Shown: positions 9,523-19,495, counted from the first letter of the stretch. The stretch is 33,496 bases of DNA from Pseudomonadota bacterium (GCA_030690985.1 JAUYFG010000121.1:1-33496); one strand, 5' to 3'. Numbers and translations: made by a program. Notes: generated from the sequence alone by a model not told the origin.

Positions 9523-12057
9523 ATGACCACGACCCGAATGAAACCCCTGCGCTACAGCAAACCCACGCCCGAACTCTACGAACTCCCGCCGCTCGGCATG
9601 GACTCGGAAGCGCTGGCCCTCGATATTCGCCGCAATTTCGGTACTTTCCTGGGTCGCGACAAGCATTGCCGCTCTACCCATTACCCCTACCAGGCGCTGG
9701 CCCTGGCGATGCGCGACCGGCTCATGGAGCGCTGGAAACGCACCCGTTACGCCTACGAAGAACAGGACGCCAGGCATGCCTATTACCTGTCCCTGGAATT
9801 CCTGATGGGGCGCACGCTCAACAACGCGATACTCAACCTCGGCGTCGATGCAGCGATGACGCCCGCGCTGAGCCGCCTGGGCCTGGATCTGGAAGAGCTG
9901 ATGGACGTGGAACACGACGCCGGCCTCGGCAACGGCGGTCTCGGCCGCCTCGCGGCCTGTTTCCTGGACAGTTGCGCCACCCTGCAATTACCGGTGATGG
10001 GCTACGGCATCCGCTACGAATACGGCATGTTCCGTCAGCATATTGAAAACTGCCTCCAGGTCGAGGAACCGGATCACTGGCTGCGTGACGGCAATCCCTG
10101 GGAACTGGAACGCCCGGAAAACACCCGACGCGTCCAATACTATGGCCACACCGAGGCCTATCAGGATACCGAGGGGCGCCGCCATGTCCGCTGGGTGAAC
10201 AGCCACGACGTGCTCGCCGTGCCGTTCGACACCCCGATTCCCGGTTACCGGAACGACACCGTCAACGTGCTGCGCCTATGGAGCGCGGCGGCCACCGATG
10301 AATTCGATCTGGGCGAGTTCAACGCCGGCTCCTACACCGAGTCGGTGGCGTCGAAAAACGCGGCCGAGAACATCACGATGGTGCTTTACCCCAACGACAC
10401 CAGCGAGAACGGCAAGGCACTACGCCTGAAGCAGCAGTATTTCCTCGCCTCCGCCAGCCTGCAGGACGTGCTGACGCGCTGGGTGCTGCACCACGGCAAC
10501 GACCTCGGCAACTTCGCCGAGAAGAGCTGCTTCCAGTTGAACGACACCCACCCGAGCTGCGCGGTGCCGGAGCTGATGCGTCTGCTGATGGACGTGCACG
10601 GCATGGAGTGGGATGCGGCCTGGGCGATCACCAGCCGCACCATGGCCTACACCAACCACACCCTGCTGCCGGAAGCACTGGAGAAATGGTCGGTGCGCCT
10701 GTTCGGGCAACTTCTGCCGCGCCTGCTGGAGATCATCCACGAGATCAACGTCCGCTTCCTCAAGACCGTCGCGCGTCGCTGGCCCGGCGACAACGCCCGC
10801 CAAGCGCGCATGTCCCTGATCGAGGAAGGTTCTGACCCGCAGGTGCGCATGGCCTACCTGGCCATCGTCGGCAGCTACTCGGTCAACGGCGTCGCCGCGC
10901 TGCACTCGGAATTACTTCAGCAAGGCCTGTTCCGCGACTTCTTCGAACTCTGGCCGCACAAGTTCAACAACAAGACCAACGGCGTCACCCAGCGCCGCTG
11001 GATGGCCTCGGCCAATCCCGAGATGGCGAAGCTCATCACGGAAAACATCGGCGATGCCTGGATCCGGCAGCTCGACACCCTGAGCGAACTGGTTCCCTAT
11101 GCCGAAAGCTCCGAATTTCGCGCCCAGTGGCAAGCCGTAAAACGCGCCAACAAGGTACGTCTGGCGGCGCTGGTACGGCACGATTGCAACGTGGATTTCG
11201 ACCCGGACGCCCTGTTCGACGTGCAGGTCAAACGCATCCACGAATACAAACGCCAGTTGCTCAACATCCTCCATGTCATCCATCTCTATGCCCGTCTGAA
11301 AGCCGGTGAAGACGCGAGAGACGCAACCCCGTGGACGCCGCGTTGCGTGCTGATCGGCGGCAAGGCCGCGCCCGGCTACTTCATCGCCAAACGCATCATC
11401 ACCCTGGTCTGCCAGGTGGCCGAAATGATCAACGGCGACGAACAGGTGGGTGGCCGCCTCAAGGTTGCCTTCCTGCCCAATTACCGGGTCTCGGCGATGG
11501 AAATCATCGCCCCCGGCACGGACTTGTCGGAGCAGATTTCCACCGCCGGCAAGGAAGCCTCAGGCACCGGCAACATGAAATTCATGATGAACGGGGCGAT
11601 CACCATCGGCACCCTGGATGGCGCCAACATCGAGATTCGTGAGGAAGTCGGCAACGAGAACTTCTTCCTGTTCGGCCTCACCGCCGAGGAAGTGGAGGCG
11701 GCCAGGCCGCATTACGACCCCAATGCGCTGATCGAAGCCGACCCCGACCTGAAGCGAGTGATGGACCTGCTCGAATCCGGTCACTTCAACCAGTTCGCAC
11801 CCGGCCTGTTCGACCCCATCATCCATGCGATCAGGAACCCGCACGACCCCTGGCTGGTGGCGGCGGACTTCCGTTCCTTCATCGATGCCCAGGAACTCGC
11901 GGCCACAGCCTATCGTGACCGTGACAACTGGGCTCGCATGAGCATCCTCAACACAGCGAGCAGCGGAAAGTTCTCCACCGACCGCACCATGCGGGAATAC
12001 AACGCGGAAATCTGGAAGCTGACTCCGGTCGCCCCGGTGGGCGTCACGGAGAGGTGA
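9523..12057 (+). CDS. glgP: Glycogen/starch phosphorylase
   Basis: YLSLEFLMGRTLNNAILNLG, NGGLGRLAACFLDS, FDVQVKRIHEYKRQLLN, PNYRVSAMEIIAPGTDLSEQISTAGKEASGTGNMKFMMNGA (PLP site). Confidence 0.97.
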   Translation: MTTTRMKPLRYSKPTPELYELPPLGMDSEALALDIRRNFGTFLGRDKHCRSTHYPYQALALAMRDRLMERWKRTRYAYEEQDARHAYYLSLEFLMGRTLNNAILNLGVDAAMTPALSRLGLDLEELMDVEHDAGLGNGGLGRLAACFLDSCATLQLPVMGYGIRYEYGMFRQHIENCLQVEEPDHWLRDGNPWELERPENTRRVQYYGHTEAYQDTEGRRHVRWVNSHDVLAVPFDTPIPGYRNDTVNVLRLWSAAATDEFDLGEFNAGSYTESVASKNAAENITMVLYPNDTSENGKALRLKQQYFLASASLQDVLTRWVLHHGNDLGNFAEKSCFQLNDTHPSCAVPELMRLLMDVHGMEWDAAWAITSRTMAYTNHTLLPEALEKWSVRLFGQLLPRLLEIIHEINVRFLKTVARRWPGDNARQARMSLIEEGSDPQVRMAYLAIVGSYSVNGVAALHSELLQQGLFRDFFELWPHKFNNKTNGVTQRRWMASANPEMAKLITENIGDAWIRQLDTLSELVPYAESSEFRAQWQAVKRANKVRLAALVRHDCNVDFDPDALFDVQVKRIHEYKRQLLNILHVIHLYARLKAGEDARDATPWTPRCVLIGGKAAPGYFIAKRIITLVCQVAEMINGDEQVGGRLKVAFLPNYRVSAMEIIAPGTDLSEQISTAGKEASGTGNMKFMMNGAITIGTLDGANIEIREEVGNENFFLFGLTAEEVEAARPHYDPNALIEADPDLKRVMDLLESGHFNQFAPGLFDPIIHAIRNPHDPWLVAADFRSFIDAQELAATAYRDRDNWARMSILNTASSGKFSTDRTMREYNAEIWKLTPVAPVGVTER

Positions 12058-12074
12058 TTGCGCTGGCGGGGATT

Positions 12075-12106
12075 GATGGGTTTCGCTATCGCTCAACCCA
12101 TCCTAC
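12075..12106 (-). repeat. Single GTAG hairpin (GTAGGATGGGTTGAGCGATAGCGAAACCCATC on - strand)
   Basis: Stem GATGGGTT/AACCCATC; next to glgP stop. Confidence 0.8.
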
Positions 12107-12132
12107 CGACTCGGCATCGAGACGCAGCACCC

Positions 12133-12228
12133 GTAGGGCGGAAAAGCCGGCGGCCTTTTGCCGGCGCCTTCCGCCATCTTCCGGTGGCATTCGGCGGAAG
12201 GCGCGATAAGGCCGCTTTTCCGCCCTAC
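12133..12228. repeat. Family D GTAG bipartite palindrome, copy 1 (96 bp)
   Basis: GTAGGGCGGAAAAGCCGGCGGCC...GGCCGCTTTTCCGCCCTAC; about 94/96 identical to copy 2 by eye. Confidence 0.95.
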
Positions 12229-12312
12229 GCGGGGTTACACCAAGCCCCCCACCCGCGCCCAACATGGCTTTCCTGAGTGCCTCGTCGTTGCTGGCCAGGG
12301 GCAACCCTTCGC

Positions 12313-12408
12313 GTAGGGCGGAAAAGCCGGCGGCCTTTTGCCGGCGCCTTCCGCCATCTTCCGGCGGCATGCGGCGGAAGGCGCGATAAGGCCGCTTTTC
12401 CGCCCTAC
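12313..12408. repeat. Family D GTAG bipartite palindrome, copy 2 (96 bp), same orientation as copy 1
   Basis: Near-identical to 12133-12228. Confidence 0.95.
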
Positions 12409-12412
12409 GGTA

Positions 12413-12925
12413 TCAGTCAGGTTCCGCCAGAATTGAACGAATGGTTTCCATCGTCATGAGCAACGTCATCGGCTGCAAAGGGGACTCCACAAACCCACGT
12501 GAGAGATAGAACTGCCGAGCCTGGTCGGAAAGTGCATGAACCAACAGGGCAAATACGCCGGCCTCGCCGGCGACGTTGACTGCCCTCAGCATGGCATCGC
12601 GCAGTAATGCCTGCCCTATGCCCTGATTGTGATAGCGCCTATCGACGGCAAGCCGGCCCAGCAACAGGACAGGCAATGGATCGGGCATGTTGCGCCGCAT
12701 CGCCTTGGGTGCCGCCTCATGGCTGATCGCACCGGCTGACAGACTGTAGTAAGCAATGACATCTGCACCGACACACAACACGAAGCAACGCGAAGCGCCA
12801 GACGCATGGTTCTTGAACGCACGCTTTCTGAGCCAGTCGTTCAGCGACAACTCGCCGCTGTCGAAATTCGCCGGCGCGTGATCAGCCGTGATCGGCGCGG
12901 GTGGCGTGAAATCCCGCAGGGTCAT
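12413..12925 (-). CDS. GNAT-family acetyltransferase toxin, TacT-like
   Basis: FDSGELSLNDWLRKRAFKNHASGASRCFVLC, LLGRLAVDRRYHNQGIGQALLRDAMLRA, FYLSRGF; ATGA overlap with DUF1778 gene. Confidence 0.9.
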   Translation of the reverse strand: MTLRDFTPPAPITADHAPANFDSGELSLNDWLRKRAFKNHASGASRCFVLCVGADVIAYYSLSAGAISHEAAPKAMRRNMPDPLPVLLLGRLAVDRRYHNQGIGQALLRDAMLRAVNVAGEAGVFALLVHALSDQARQFYLSRGFVESPLQPMTLLMTMETIRSILAEPD

Positions 12926-13215
12926 TTCTCCCAGGGCGCTTTCGTCTTGAGCAAGCGGCGCAGCTTGTCAGTCGGTGGCAAGGGGTGATCGAGCAGCGCT
13001 TGAAATTTGGCAAAAGTGCCTTCGTCGACCGTGAAGAAGGCTTGGTCAAGCAGCACGTCTTCCGCCTCTCGACAGGCGGCTTCGAGCATAAAGTCAGACC
13101 GGCTACGGCCCAAACGATCCGCGGCCTGGTCGATTAGATCGCGTTGCCTGGCTTTGGCTCGGATGTTGATGGAAACGGAAACCGCTTCTCTGGTTTGTGC
13201 GGATGGCATGGTCAA
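12922..13215 (-). CDS. DUF1778 antitoxin, TacA-like
   Basis: INIRAKARQRDLIDQAADRLGRSRSDFMLEAACREAEDVLLDQ (RHH-like N-terminus); precedes GNAT toxin. Confidence 0.9.
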   Translation of the reverse strand: MTMPSAQTREAVSVSINIRAKARQRDLIDQAADRLGRSRSDFMLEAACREAEDVLLDQAFFTVDEGTFAKFQALLDHPLPPTDKLRRLLKTKAPWEK

Positions 13216-13241
13216 GCTCCTTGTATGCGTTTAACCATACA

Positions 13242-13270
13242 TTATTGTGTTGAACATTGCGACACAATAA
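13242..13270. promoter_or_regulatory. Candidate operator upstream of tacA-like gene: TTATTGTGT-N11-ACACAATAA
   Basis: Perfect 9-bp inverted arms directly upstream of the antitoxin start. Confidence 0.55.
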
Positions 13271-13371
13271 GCAGGTGTGACCCCGCCACGCCACCTTGTA
13301 CGAAGCGGTGACCCGTTCTTTTCTTCCCTCCCCCAGCGCTATCCCGATGGGAGAGGGCGAAAAGCCACCCC

Positions 13372-14580
13372 TTACCAGTTGGTTTCCCGCTCCGCCGTCG
13401 CGGAAATCTTGTGGATGGAGAGGTCGGCGCCGTTGAACTCTTCCTCGGCATCAAGCCGAATGCCCACGGCGAGTTTCAACAGGCCATAAACCAGCGCGCC
13501 ACCACCCAGGGCAATGGCGATGCCGGTCAAAGTGCCGACCAGTTGCGCGGCGAAAGTCACGCCCCCGAGTCCACCCAGCGCCTTCAAGCCGAAAATGCCG
13601 GCGGCGATGCCACCCCAGGCGCCACACAGCCCGTGTAGCGGCCAGACCCCGAGCACATCGTCGATCTTCCATTTGTTCTGGGTGATGGTGAACATCACCA
13701 CGAACAGCGCGCCGGCGATGACGCCGGTGGCGAGCGCGCCCAGCGGGTGCATCAGGTCGGAACCGGCGCACACCGCGACCAGGCCGGCGAGCGGGCCGTT
13801 GTGGATGAAGCCGGGGTCGTTCTTGCCGACGAACAGTGCGGCAAGCGTGCCGCCCACCATCGCCATCAGCGAGTTCACCGCGACCAGGCCGGAGACGGCT
13901 TCCAGGGTTTGCGCGGACATGACGTTGAAGCCGAACCAACCCACCGTGAGTATCCAGGCACCGAGGGCCAGGAACGGGATGCTGGAGGGCGGATGCGCGG
14001 CCACCATGCCATCATGGCGATAGCGACCACGGCGGGCGCCCAGCAACAGCACCGCCGGCAGGGCGATCCAGCCACCCACGGCATGCACCACCACGGAGCC
14101 GGCGAAGTCGTGGAACTTGGCGCCAAAACTGGCGTTGATCCAGTCCTGGTAACCAAAGTTGTTATTCCAGGCCATGCCCTCGAAGAAGGGGTAGACAAAG
14201 CCGACCAGCAAGAAAGTGGCGGCCAGTTGCGGATTGAACCGGGCGCGCTCGGCGATGCCGCCGGAAACGATGGCGGGAATGGCGGCGGCGAAGGTGAGCA
14301 AGAAGAAGAACTTCACCAGGTCGTAGCCACTTTTCATCACCAGTTGGTCGGCACCGGCAAAGAAATCGACGCCATAGGCGATGCCGTAGCCGATGAAAAA
14401 ATAGGCGATGGTGGACACCGAGAAATCAGTGAGAATTTTCACCAGGGCATTGACCTGGTTCTTCTTGCGTACCGTTCCCAGTTCCAGAAAAGCGAAGCCG
14501 GCGTGCATGGCCAAGACCATGATGGCACCCAGCAGTATGAACAGTACGTCCGCGCCTGATTTGAAAGCATCCATCGTCAT
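13372..14580 (-). CDS. amtB: Ammonium transporter, Amt family
   Basis: ADVLFILLGAIMVLAMHAGFAFLELGTVRKKNQ, DFAGSVVVHAVGGWIALPAVLLLGARRGRY. Confidence 0.96.
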   Translation of the reverse strand: MTMDAFKSGADVLFILLGAIMVLAMHAGFAFLELGTVRKKNQVNALVKILTDFSVSTIAYFFIGYGIAYGVDFFAGADQLVMKSGYDLVKFFFLLTFAAAIPAIVSGGIAERARFNPQLAATFLLVGFVYPFFEGMAWNNNFGYQDWINASFGAKFHDFAGSVVVHAVGGWIALPAVLLLGARRGRYRHDGMVAAHPPSSIPFLALGAWILTVGWFGFNVMSAQTLEAVSGLVAVNSLMAMVGGTLAALFVGKNDPGFIHNGPLAGLVAVCAGSDLMHPLGALATGVIAGALFVVMFTITQNKWKIDDVLGVWPLHGLCGAWGGIAAGIFGLKALGGLGGVTFAAQLVGTLTGIAIALGGGALVYGLLKLAVGIRLDAEEEFNGADLSIHKISATAERETNW

Positions 14581-14604
14581 CTCCTAAAAAACGGGAAGAA
14601 CGTA

Positions 14605-14620
14605 AGCAAGAGCCATGCCT
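14605..14620 (-). promoter_or_regulatory. Sigma-54 promoter for amtB (AGGCATGGCTCTTGCT on - strand)
   Basis: GG-N10-GC spacing, close to TGGCAC-N5-TTGCW, about 25 bp upstream of amtB start. Confidence 0.75.
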
Positions 14621-14777
14621 TCATTCAGGGCGTCACGCACCCGAATGCCGCAGCGCCATGAAGAAGCCAGCCGGATATCGCAACCTATTGAAATAACAAA
14701 ACAATTATTCACGCCGAGGGGAACGGAACGATTCCTGGCGCGCGTAGATATGGGTGCAGAGCGGCGCGCTGAAAATG

Positions 14778-14804
14778 AATAACGCCCCATCAAGGGGCGT
14801 TATT
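14778..14804. terminator. Hairpin AATAACGCCCC-ATCAA-GGGGCGTTATT downstream of tatC
   Basis: Strong stem in the tatC/amtB gap; T-tract weak on either strand. Confidence 0.5.
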
Positions 14805-14830
14805 GCTTCCTCACGCACCATTACGGCACA

Positions 14831-15652
14831 TCAGGACACTTTCTTCTGCTCTTCCTCTATGTGGTCGAATTCCTTGTCCATGTCTGCGATGGACATGGGC
14901 TGGTAAGGAGCATCCTCCGGTGTTTCTGGCGCCTTCGCCTTGTTGCGTACCATCCAGCCGGCGACGATCACGCCCAACTCGTAGAGCAGCCACAAAGGCA
15001 GCGCGAGCATGAATTGCGACACCACATCCGGCGGCGTGAAAATGGCGCCGATCACGAAGGCGCCGACGATCACATAGGGCCTGGCTTCCTTGAACTGGTG
15101 GATTTCGACCATGCCGGTATAGGCCAGCGCGATCACCACAATGGGCACCTCGAAGGTAATGCCGAAAGCCATGAACATGGTGATGACAAAATCCAGGTAC
15201 TTGTTGATATCGGTCATCACCGCAACCCCTACAGGGGCAACACCGATAATGAAACCGAACACCACGGGAAACACCAGGAAGTAGGCGAACGCCATGCCGC
15301 AGGCGAACAGCAGGCAACTGGCAACCACCATGGGCACGATGAACTTCTTCTCGTGCAAATACAGGCCAGGCGCGATGAATGCCCAGACCTGATAAAGAAT
15401 GTAAGGAAGCGTGCCGAGGAAGGCACTCATCATCGCCACCTTGATCGGTACGAAGAAGGGGGTAACCACTTCCGTGGCGATCATCTGGCCGCCCTTGGGC
15501 AGCTTGGCCAGCATCGGCTCCGCCAGGAGCGTGTAGAGATCGTTGGCGAAGGGAAACAGACAAACGAACAGGACTATCCACGCAATCGCCGAACGCAGCA
15601 GGCGATCGCGCAGTTCGATCAAATGGGAAATGAAGGTTTCCGTGCCATCCAT
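14831..15652 (-). CDS. tatC: Sec-independent translocase TatC
   Basis: FISHLIELRDRLLRSAIAWIV, LYLHEKKFIVPMV, FGITFEVPIVVIAL. Confidence 0.96.
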   Translation of the reverse strand: MDGTETFISHLIELRDRLLRSAIAWIVLFVCLFPFANDLYTLLAEPMLAKLPKGGQMIATEVVTPFFVPIKVAMMSAFLGTLPYILYQVWAFIAPGLYLHEKKFIVPMVVASCLLFACGMAFAYFLVFPVVFGFIIGVAPVGVAVMTDINKYLDFVITMFMAFGITFEVPIVVIALAYTGMVEIHQFKEARPYVIVGAFVIGAIFTPPDVVSQFMLALPLWLLYELGVIVAGWMVRNKAKAPETPEDAPYQPMSIADMDKEFDHIEEEQKKVS

Positions 15653-15660
15653 GCGATTTC

Positions 15661-16182
15661 TCAGGCAGCCTTGGCGTCGTTGTTGTTCTGAGCGGCGACT
15701 TTGCCGTCAGTGGGTGCGGGTGCTGATTCGATTTCAGCGGGCGCTTGCGAAGACCCGGTTGTCGAAGATGCATCGGCGAGCGCCGCCGGTTCCTCGGGCA
15801 AAGCGGCTGTTTTGGCTGCGTCCTCTTCCTTGACCTTGTCCCACTCCCTCATGGTCAAGCCGCCGTCAGTGGCGCTCATCGCCTGCATGACCTTGCTGAT
15901 CTGGCTGGCGCCCTCTTCCACCGTCTCTTCGGCCACCCTGGCGCCGTCCTTGGCCATTATTTCGTAGCGCTGCGCGGTGTCCTTCATGTCCTGTTGCATC
16001 TTGCGCAGTTCATCCAGTTTCATGTCGCGGTCGATGTCCTGCTTGACCTGCGACACATAGCGGTTGAGCTTCCCCAGCCACTGGCCGGCGGTACGCGCCA
16101 CCTTGGGCAGGCGTTCAGGGCCGATCACCACCAGGGCGATGATGCCGATGATCATGAGTTCGGAAAAAGCGATGTCGAACAT
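15661..16182 (-). CDS. tatB: Sec-independent translocase TatB
   Basis: MFDIAFSELMIIGIIALVVIGPERLPKVARTAGQWLGKLNRYVSQVKQDI. Confidence 0.95.
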   Translation of the reverse strand: MFDIAFSELMIIGIIALVVIGPERLPKVARTAGQWLGKLNRYVSQVKQDIDRDMKLDELRKMQQDMKDTAQRYEIMAKDGARVAEETVEEGASQISKVMQAMSATDGGLTMREWDKVKEEDAAKTAALPEEPAALADASSTTGSSQAPAEIESAPAPTDGKVAAQNNNDAKAA

Positions 16183-16202
16183 AGGGAGTCAGAGCGGTAG
16201 CG

Positions 16203-16232
16203 GTAGGTTGGGCAAAGCGAAGCGTGCCCAAC
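16203..16232 (+). repeat. Single family E GTAG hairpin (GTAGGTTGGGCAAAGCGAAGCGTGCCCAAC) between tatA and tatB
   Basis: Same sequence as the left arm of 30153-30228. Confidence 0.85.
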
Positions 16233-16256
16233 ATGGCACGCCGGCAATCGCAAAAA

Positions 16257-16481
16257 TCAACTCTGCTGTTTGTCCTTCACTTCACCTTCGATGGTCGTGC
16301 CCTGGGATTCACCCTGGCGCGGCAGTTCGGTGGACTTGTTTTTCTCTTCGGCCATGGATTCCTTGAAGTTCTTGACCGCGCCACCAAGGTCGCCGCCGAT
16401 GTTGCGCAGTTTCTTGGTGCCGAAGACCAGCAGAACGATGACCAGAACGATCAACCAGTGCCAAATACTGAATGAACCCAT
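16257..16481 (-). CDS. tatA: Sec-independent translocase TatA
   Basis: [43 protein letters not shown]. Confidence 0.96.
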   Translation of the reverse strand: MGSFSIWHWLIVLVIVLLVFGTKKLRNIGGDLGGAVKNFKESMAEEKNKSTELPRQGESQGTTIEGEVKDKQQS

Positions 16482-16542
16482 TTTCTATCTCCTGTGCTGA
16501 TTGAATAAGGTGGTGTCGGCAGCGCCGTCGCCACATATTGGA

Positions 16543-16881
16543 CTACATCGGGCGCGGTCCGTTGCCGCCGATGACATGGACATGCAGATGAAACACTTCC
16601 TGGCCGCCACCCCGGCCGGTATTGATGATGGTGCGAAAGCCGTCATCGAGTCCCTGCTCCTTCGCCAGGATGGGCGCCAACAGCAGAATGCGGCCCAGCA
16701 ACTCCTCATGGCGCACATGCGCATCCGCCAGTGAGGCGATGTGCTCCTTGGGAATGATCATGAAATGCACCGGTGCGACCGGGTGGATATCATGAAACGC
16801 AAGAATATCGTTGCCCTCGTAAATCTTCTTGCAGGGAATTTCGCCCGCCACGATCTTGCAGAAAATACAGTCCTCGCTCAT
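16543..16881 (-). CDS. Histidine triad (HIT) family protein
   Basis: [19 protein letters not shown]; next to hisE. Confidence 0.95.
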   Translation of the reverse strand: MSEDCIFCKIVAGEIPCKKIYEGNDILAFHDIHPVAPVHFMIIPKEHIASLADAHVRHEELLGRILLLAPILAKEQGLDDGFRTIINTGRGGGQEVFHLHVHVIGGNGPRPM

Positions 16882-17213
16882 GCGTCTTCCTTTCCGGGTT
16901 TGCCACGGCCTGCTTTTTCGACCAGGCCCGACAAGCCTTCGCGTCGGGCCAATTCGTTAAGTATCTCGTCGGGATGGATGCCCTGTTGCGCCAGCAAAAC
17001 CAGCGTATGAAACCAAAGGTCGGCGGTTTCGTAGACGACTTTTTCCCGGACCCCATCCTTGGCCGCCATGATGGTTTCCGCCGCCTCTTCCGCCACTTTC
17101 TTCAGGATGGCGTCGAGACCCTTGGCGTAGAGCTTGGCCACATAGGACGACTGCGGATCGGCCGCTTTGCGGGCTTCCAGCGTTTCCGCGAGGCGGCTCA
17201 AAATATCAGACAT
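16878..17213 (-). CDS. hisE: Phosphoribosyl-ATP pyrophosphatase; start placed at [10 protein letters not shown]
   Basis: [34 protein letters not shown]. Confidence 0.93.
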   Translation of the reverse strand: MSDILSRLAETLEARKAADPQSSYVAKLYAKGLDAILKKVAEEAAETIMAAKDGVREKVVYETADLWFHTLVLLAQQGIHPDEILNELARREGLSGLVEKAGRGKPGKEDA

Positions 17214-17233
17214 GATGACCACCACACCACGAG

Positions 17234-17323
17234 CCGTCATTCCCGCGAAAGCGGGAATCCAGTTCATTCATCAAACTGCAATCAGAGTTACAAACTGGAT
17301 TCCCGCTTTCGCGGGAATGACGG
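17234..17323. repeat. Inverted repeat CCGTCATTCCCGCGAAAGCGGGAATCCAG...CTGGATTCCCGCTTTCGCGGGAATGACGG in the hisI-hisE gap
   Basis: Long near-perfect inverted arms; different family from GTAG elements; similar unit at 31971-32037. Confidence 0.95.
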
Positions 17324-17330
17324 TGATTGC

Positions 17331-17723
17331 TCATTTCTTGTAAATCTCGTGCGGGTCTTTCAGCACCGGATCCACCGCTATCCACTTGTCGTTCTCCAGT
17401 TTCTGGAAGAAACAACTGCGACGGCCAGTGTGGCAGGCGATGCCACCGGACTGCTCGATCTTGAGCAGAACCACATCCTCATCGCAATCCAGGCGGATTT
17501 CACTGACCTTCTGGGTATGCCCCGACTCCTCGCCTTTGTGCCACAGCTTCTTGCGCGAGCGCGACCAGTACACCGCCTCACCGAGTTCCACGGTTTGTTT
17601 GAGTGCTTCCCGATTCATCCAGGCCACCATCAGGATGTCGCCGCTCGCGGCATCCTGGGCAATTGCCGGCACCAGGCCTTCCTGGGACCAGTTGACCTTG
17701 TTCAACCACGTTTCACCACTCAC
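17331..17723 (-). CDS. hisI: Phosphoribosyl-AMP cyclohydrolase
   Basis: [51 protein letters not shown]. Confidence 0.96.
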   Translation of the reverse strand: MSGETWLNKVNWSQEGLVPAIAQDAASGDILMVAWMNREALKQTVELGEAVYWSRSRKKLWHKGEESGHTQKVSEIRLDCDEDVVLLKIEQSGGIACHTGRRSCFFQKLENDKWIAVDPVLKDPHEIYKK

Positions 17724-18490
17724 AAGCGCACCTCGATTCCCTGTTCCCGCATATGTTTTTTCGCTTGTTCCACCGTGTATTCACTGAAGTGGAAGATGCT
17801 CGCGGCCAGCACGGCATCGGCTCCGCCGAACTTCACGCCATCGACCAGGTGTTGCAGATTGCCGACGCCACCGCTGGCGATGACGGGAATGTTGACTGCG
17901 TCGGATATCGCCCGGGTCAGGTTGAGGTCGAAACCGATCTTGGCGCCGTCACGATCCATGCTGGTCAGCAATATCTCGCCCGCGCCCAGGCTCTGCATGA
18001 TCTTCGCCCATTCCACGGCATCCAGCCCGGTGGGCTTGCGGCCACCATGAGTGAAGATTTCCCATTTCGGCGCCGCGCCCCACACCGTCTGCTTGGCGTC
18101 GATCGCCACCACGATGCACTGCGAACCGAAACGGTCGGAACAGTCTTTCACCAGTTGCGGGTTGAACACGGCAGCGGTGTTGATGGAGACCTTGTCCGCG
18201 CCGGCATGCAGCAGGCGCCGCACATCCTCCACCGCACGCACGCCGCCGCCCACGGTCAGCGGAATGAACACTTGGGCAGCCACCGATTCGATGATGTGCA
18301 GAATCAGGTCGCGGTTATCGGAAGTGGCGGTGATATCAAGGAAAGTCAGCTCATCGGCGCCCTGCTCGTCATAACGACGAGCGATTTCCACCGGATCGCC
18401 GGCGTCAACCAGATTGACGAAATTGACCCCCTTCACCACGCGACCGGCGGTCACGTCGAGACAGGGAATGATGCGTTTGGCTAACCCCAT
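17720..18490 (-). CDS. hisF: Imidazole glycerol phosphate synthase subunit HisF
   Basis: [37 protein letters not shown]. Confidence 0.97.
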   Translation of the reverse strand: MGLAKRIIPCLDVTAGRVVKGVNFVNLVDAGDPVEIARRYDEQGADELTFLDITATSDNRDLILHIIESVAAQVFIPLTVGGGVRAVEDVRRLLHAGADKVSINTAAVFNPQLVKDCSDRFGSQCIVVAIDAKQTVWGAAPKWEIFTHGGRKPTGLDAVEWAKIMQSLGAGEILLTSMDRDGAKIGFDLNLTRAISDAVNIPVIASGGVGNLQHLVDGVKFGGADAVLAASIFHFSEYTVEQAKKHMREQGIEVRL

Positions 18491-18737
18491 GCCAGGCTCT
18501 CAAGAAACTCGCCGGGCCACCCCAAGCGTTTCTTGCCCCTTGAGGGGAGAACCGAGCGCAGCGAAGGTTTTCGGGGTGGGCTCATTGGGGGGCCGTAAAC
18601 GAAAAACCAGAACGTTCTGGCCGCGTTGACGGGCGCGCTGCGGCGTTGCCGGTCACTTGCAGGGAACGGCCATGCTGCGCGCCCGGCGTCTTGCAGCGCA
18701 TCCCGCCAGCACACCCATAATCGTCCAAGTTATCCAT

Positions 18738-19490
18738 TTACGGCCCCTTAACGCCGCACAACTCATCCGCCAGCAACTGCGCCGCCGTGAAATCCAGGGT
18801 GCCTTCGTAGATGGCGCGGCCGGTGATGGCGCCCATGATGCCTTCCTGGGCCACGGCGCACAGTTTGCGCACGTCGTCGAGGTTGGTGACACCCCCACTG
18901 GCGATCACCGGAATGCTCAACGCCTGAGCCAGGCGCACGGTGGCTTCGATGTTGACGCCGGAAAGCATGCCGTCGCGGCCGATGTCGGTGTAGACCACCG
19001 ATTCCACGCCGTAGTCTTCGAAGCGGCGGGCGAGGTCGATCACGTCGTGCTTGGTCACTTTCGACCAGCCTTCGACCGCGACTTTGCCGTCCTTGGCATC
19101 CAGGCCGACGATGATGTGGCCGGGGAAAGCGTTGCAGGCGTCGTGCAGGAAACCGGGGTTCTTCACCGCCGCGCTGCCGATGATGACGTAGGTGATGCCA
19201 TCGTCGAGATAACGCGCGATGGTGTCCAGATCACGGATACCGCCGCCCAGTTGCACCGGAATCTCGTCGCCAAGTTCGTCGGTGATGGCCTTGATGGCCT
19301 TCTCGTTGACCGGCTTGCCGGCGAAAGCGCCGTTGAGATCGACCAGATGCAGACGGCGGGCACCGCTGGCCAGCCACTTCTGCGCCATTTCCGCCGGATT
19401 GGCGGAAAACACCGTGGCGCTGTCCATTTCGCCCTGTTTCAGGCGAACGCACTGGCCGTCCTTCAGATCAATCGCGGGGATGATGAGCAT
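18738..19490 (-). CDS. hisA: ProFAR isomerase HisA
   Basis: [29 protein letters not shown]. Confidence 0.97.
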   Translation of the reverse strand: MLIIPAIDLKDGQCVRLKQGEMDSATVFSANPAEMAQKWLASGARRLHLVDLNGAFAGKPVNEKAIKAITDELGDEIPVQLGGGIRDLDTIARYLDDGITYVIIGSAAVKNPGFLHDACNAFPGHIIVGLDAKDGKVAVEGWSKVTKHDVIDLARRFEDYGVESVVYTDIGRDGMLSGVNIEATVRLAQALSIPVIASGGVTNLDDVRKLCAVAQEGIMGAITGRAIYEGTLDFTAAQLLADELCGVKGP

Positions 19491-19495
19491 GTCGA

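Noticed and set aside
12086-12370. 94-aa ORF with internal repeat MPPEDGGRRRQKAAGFSALR
   Set aside because: Repeat peptide is only the translation of the two family D palindromes; not a credible repeat protein.
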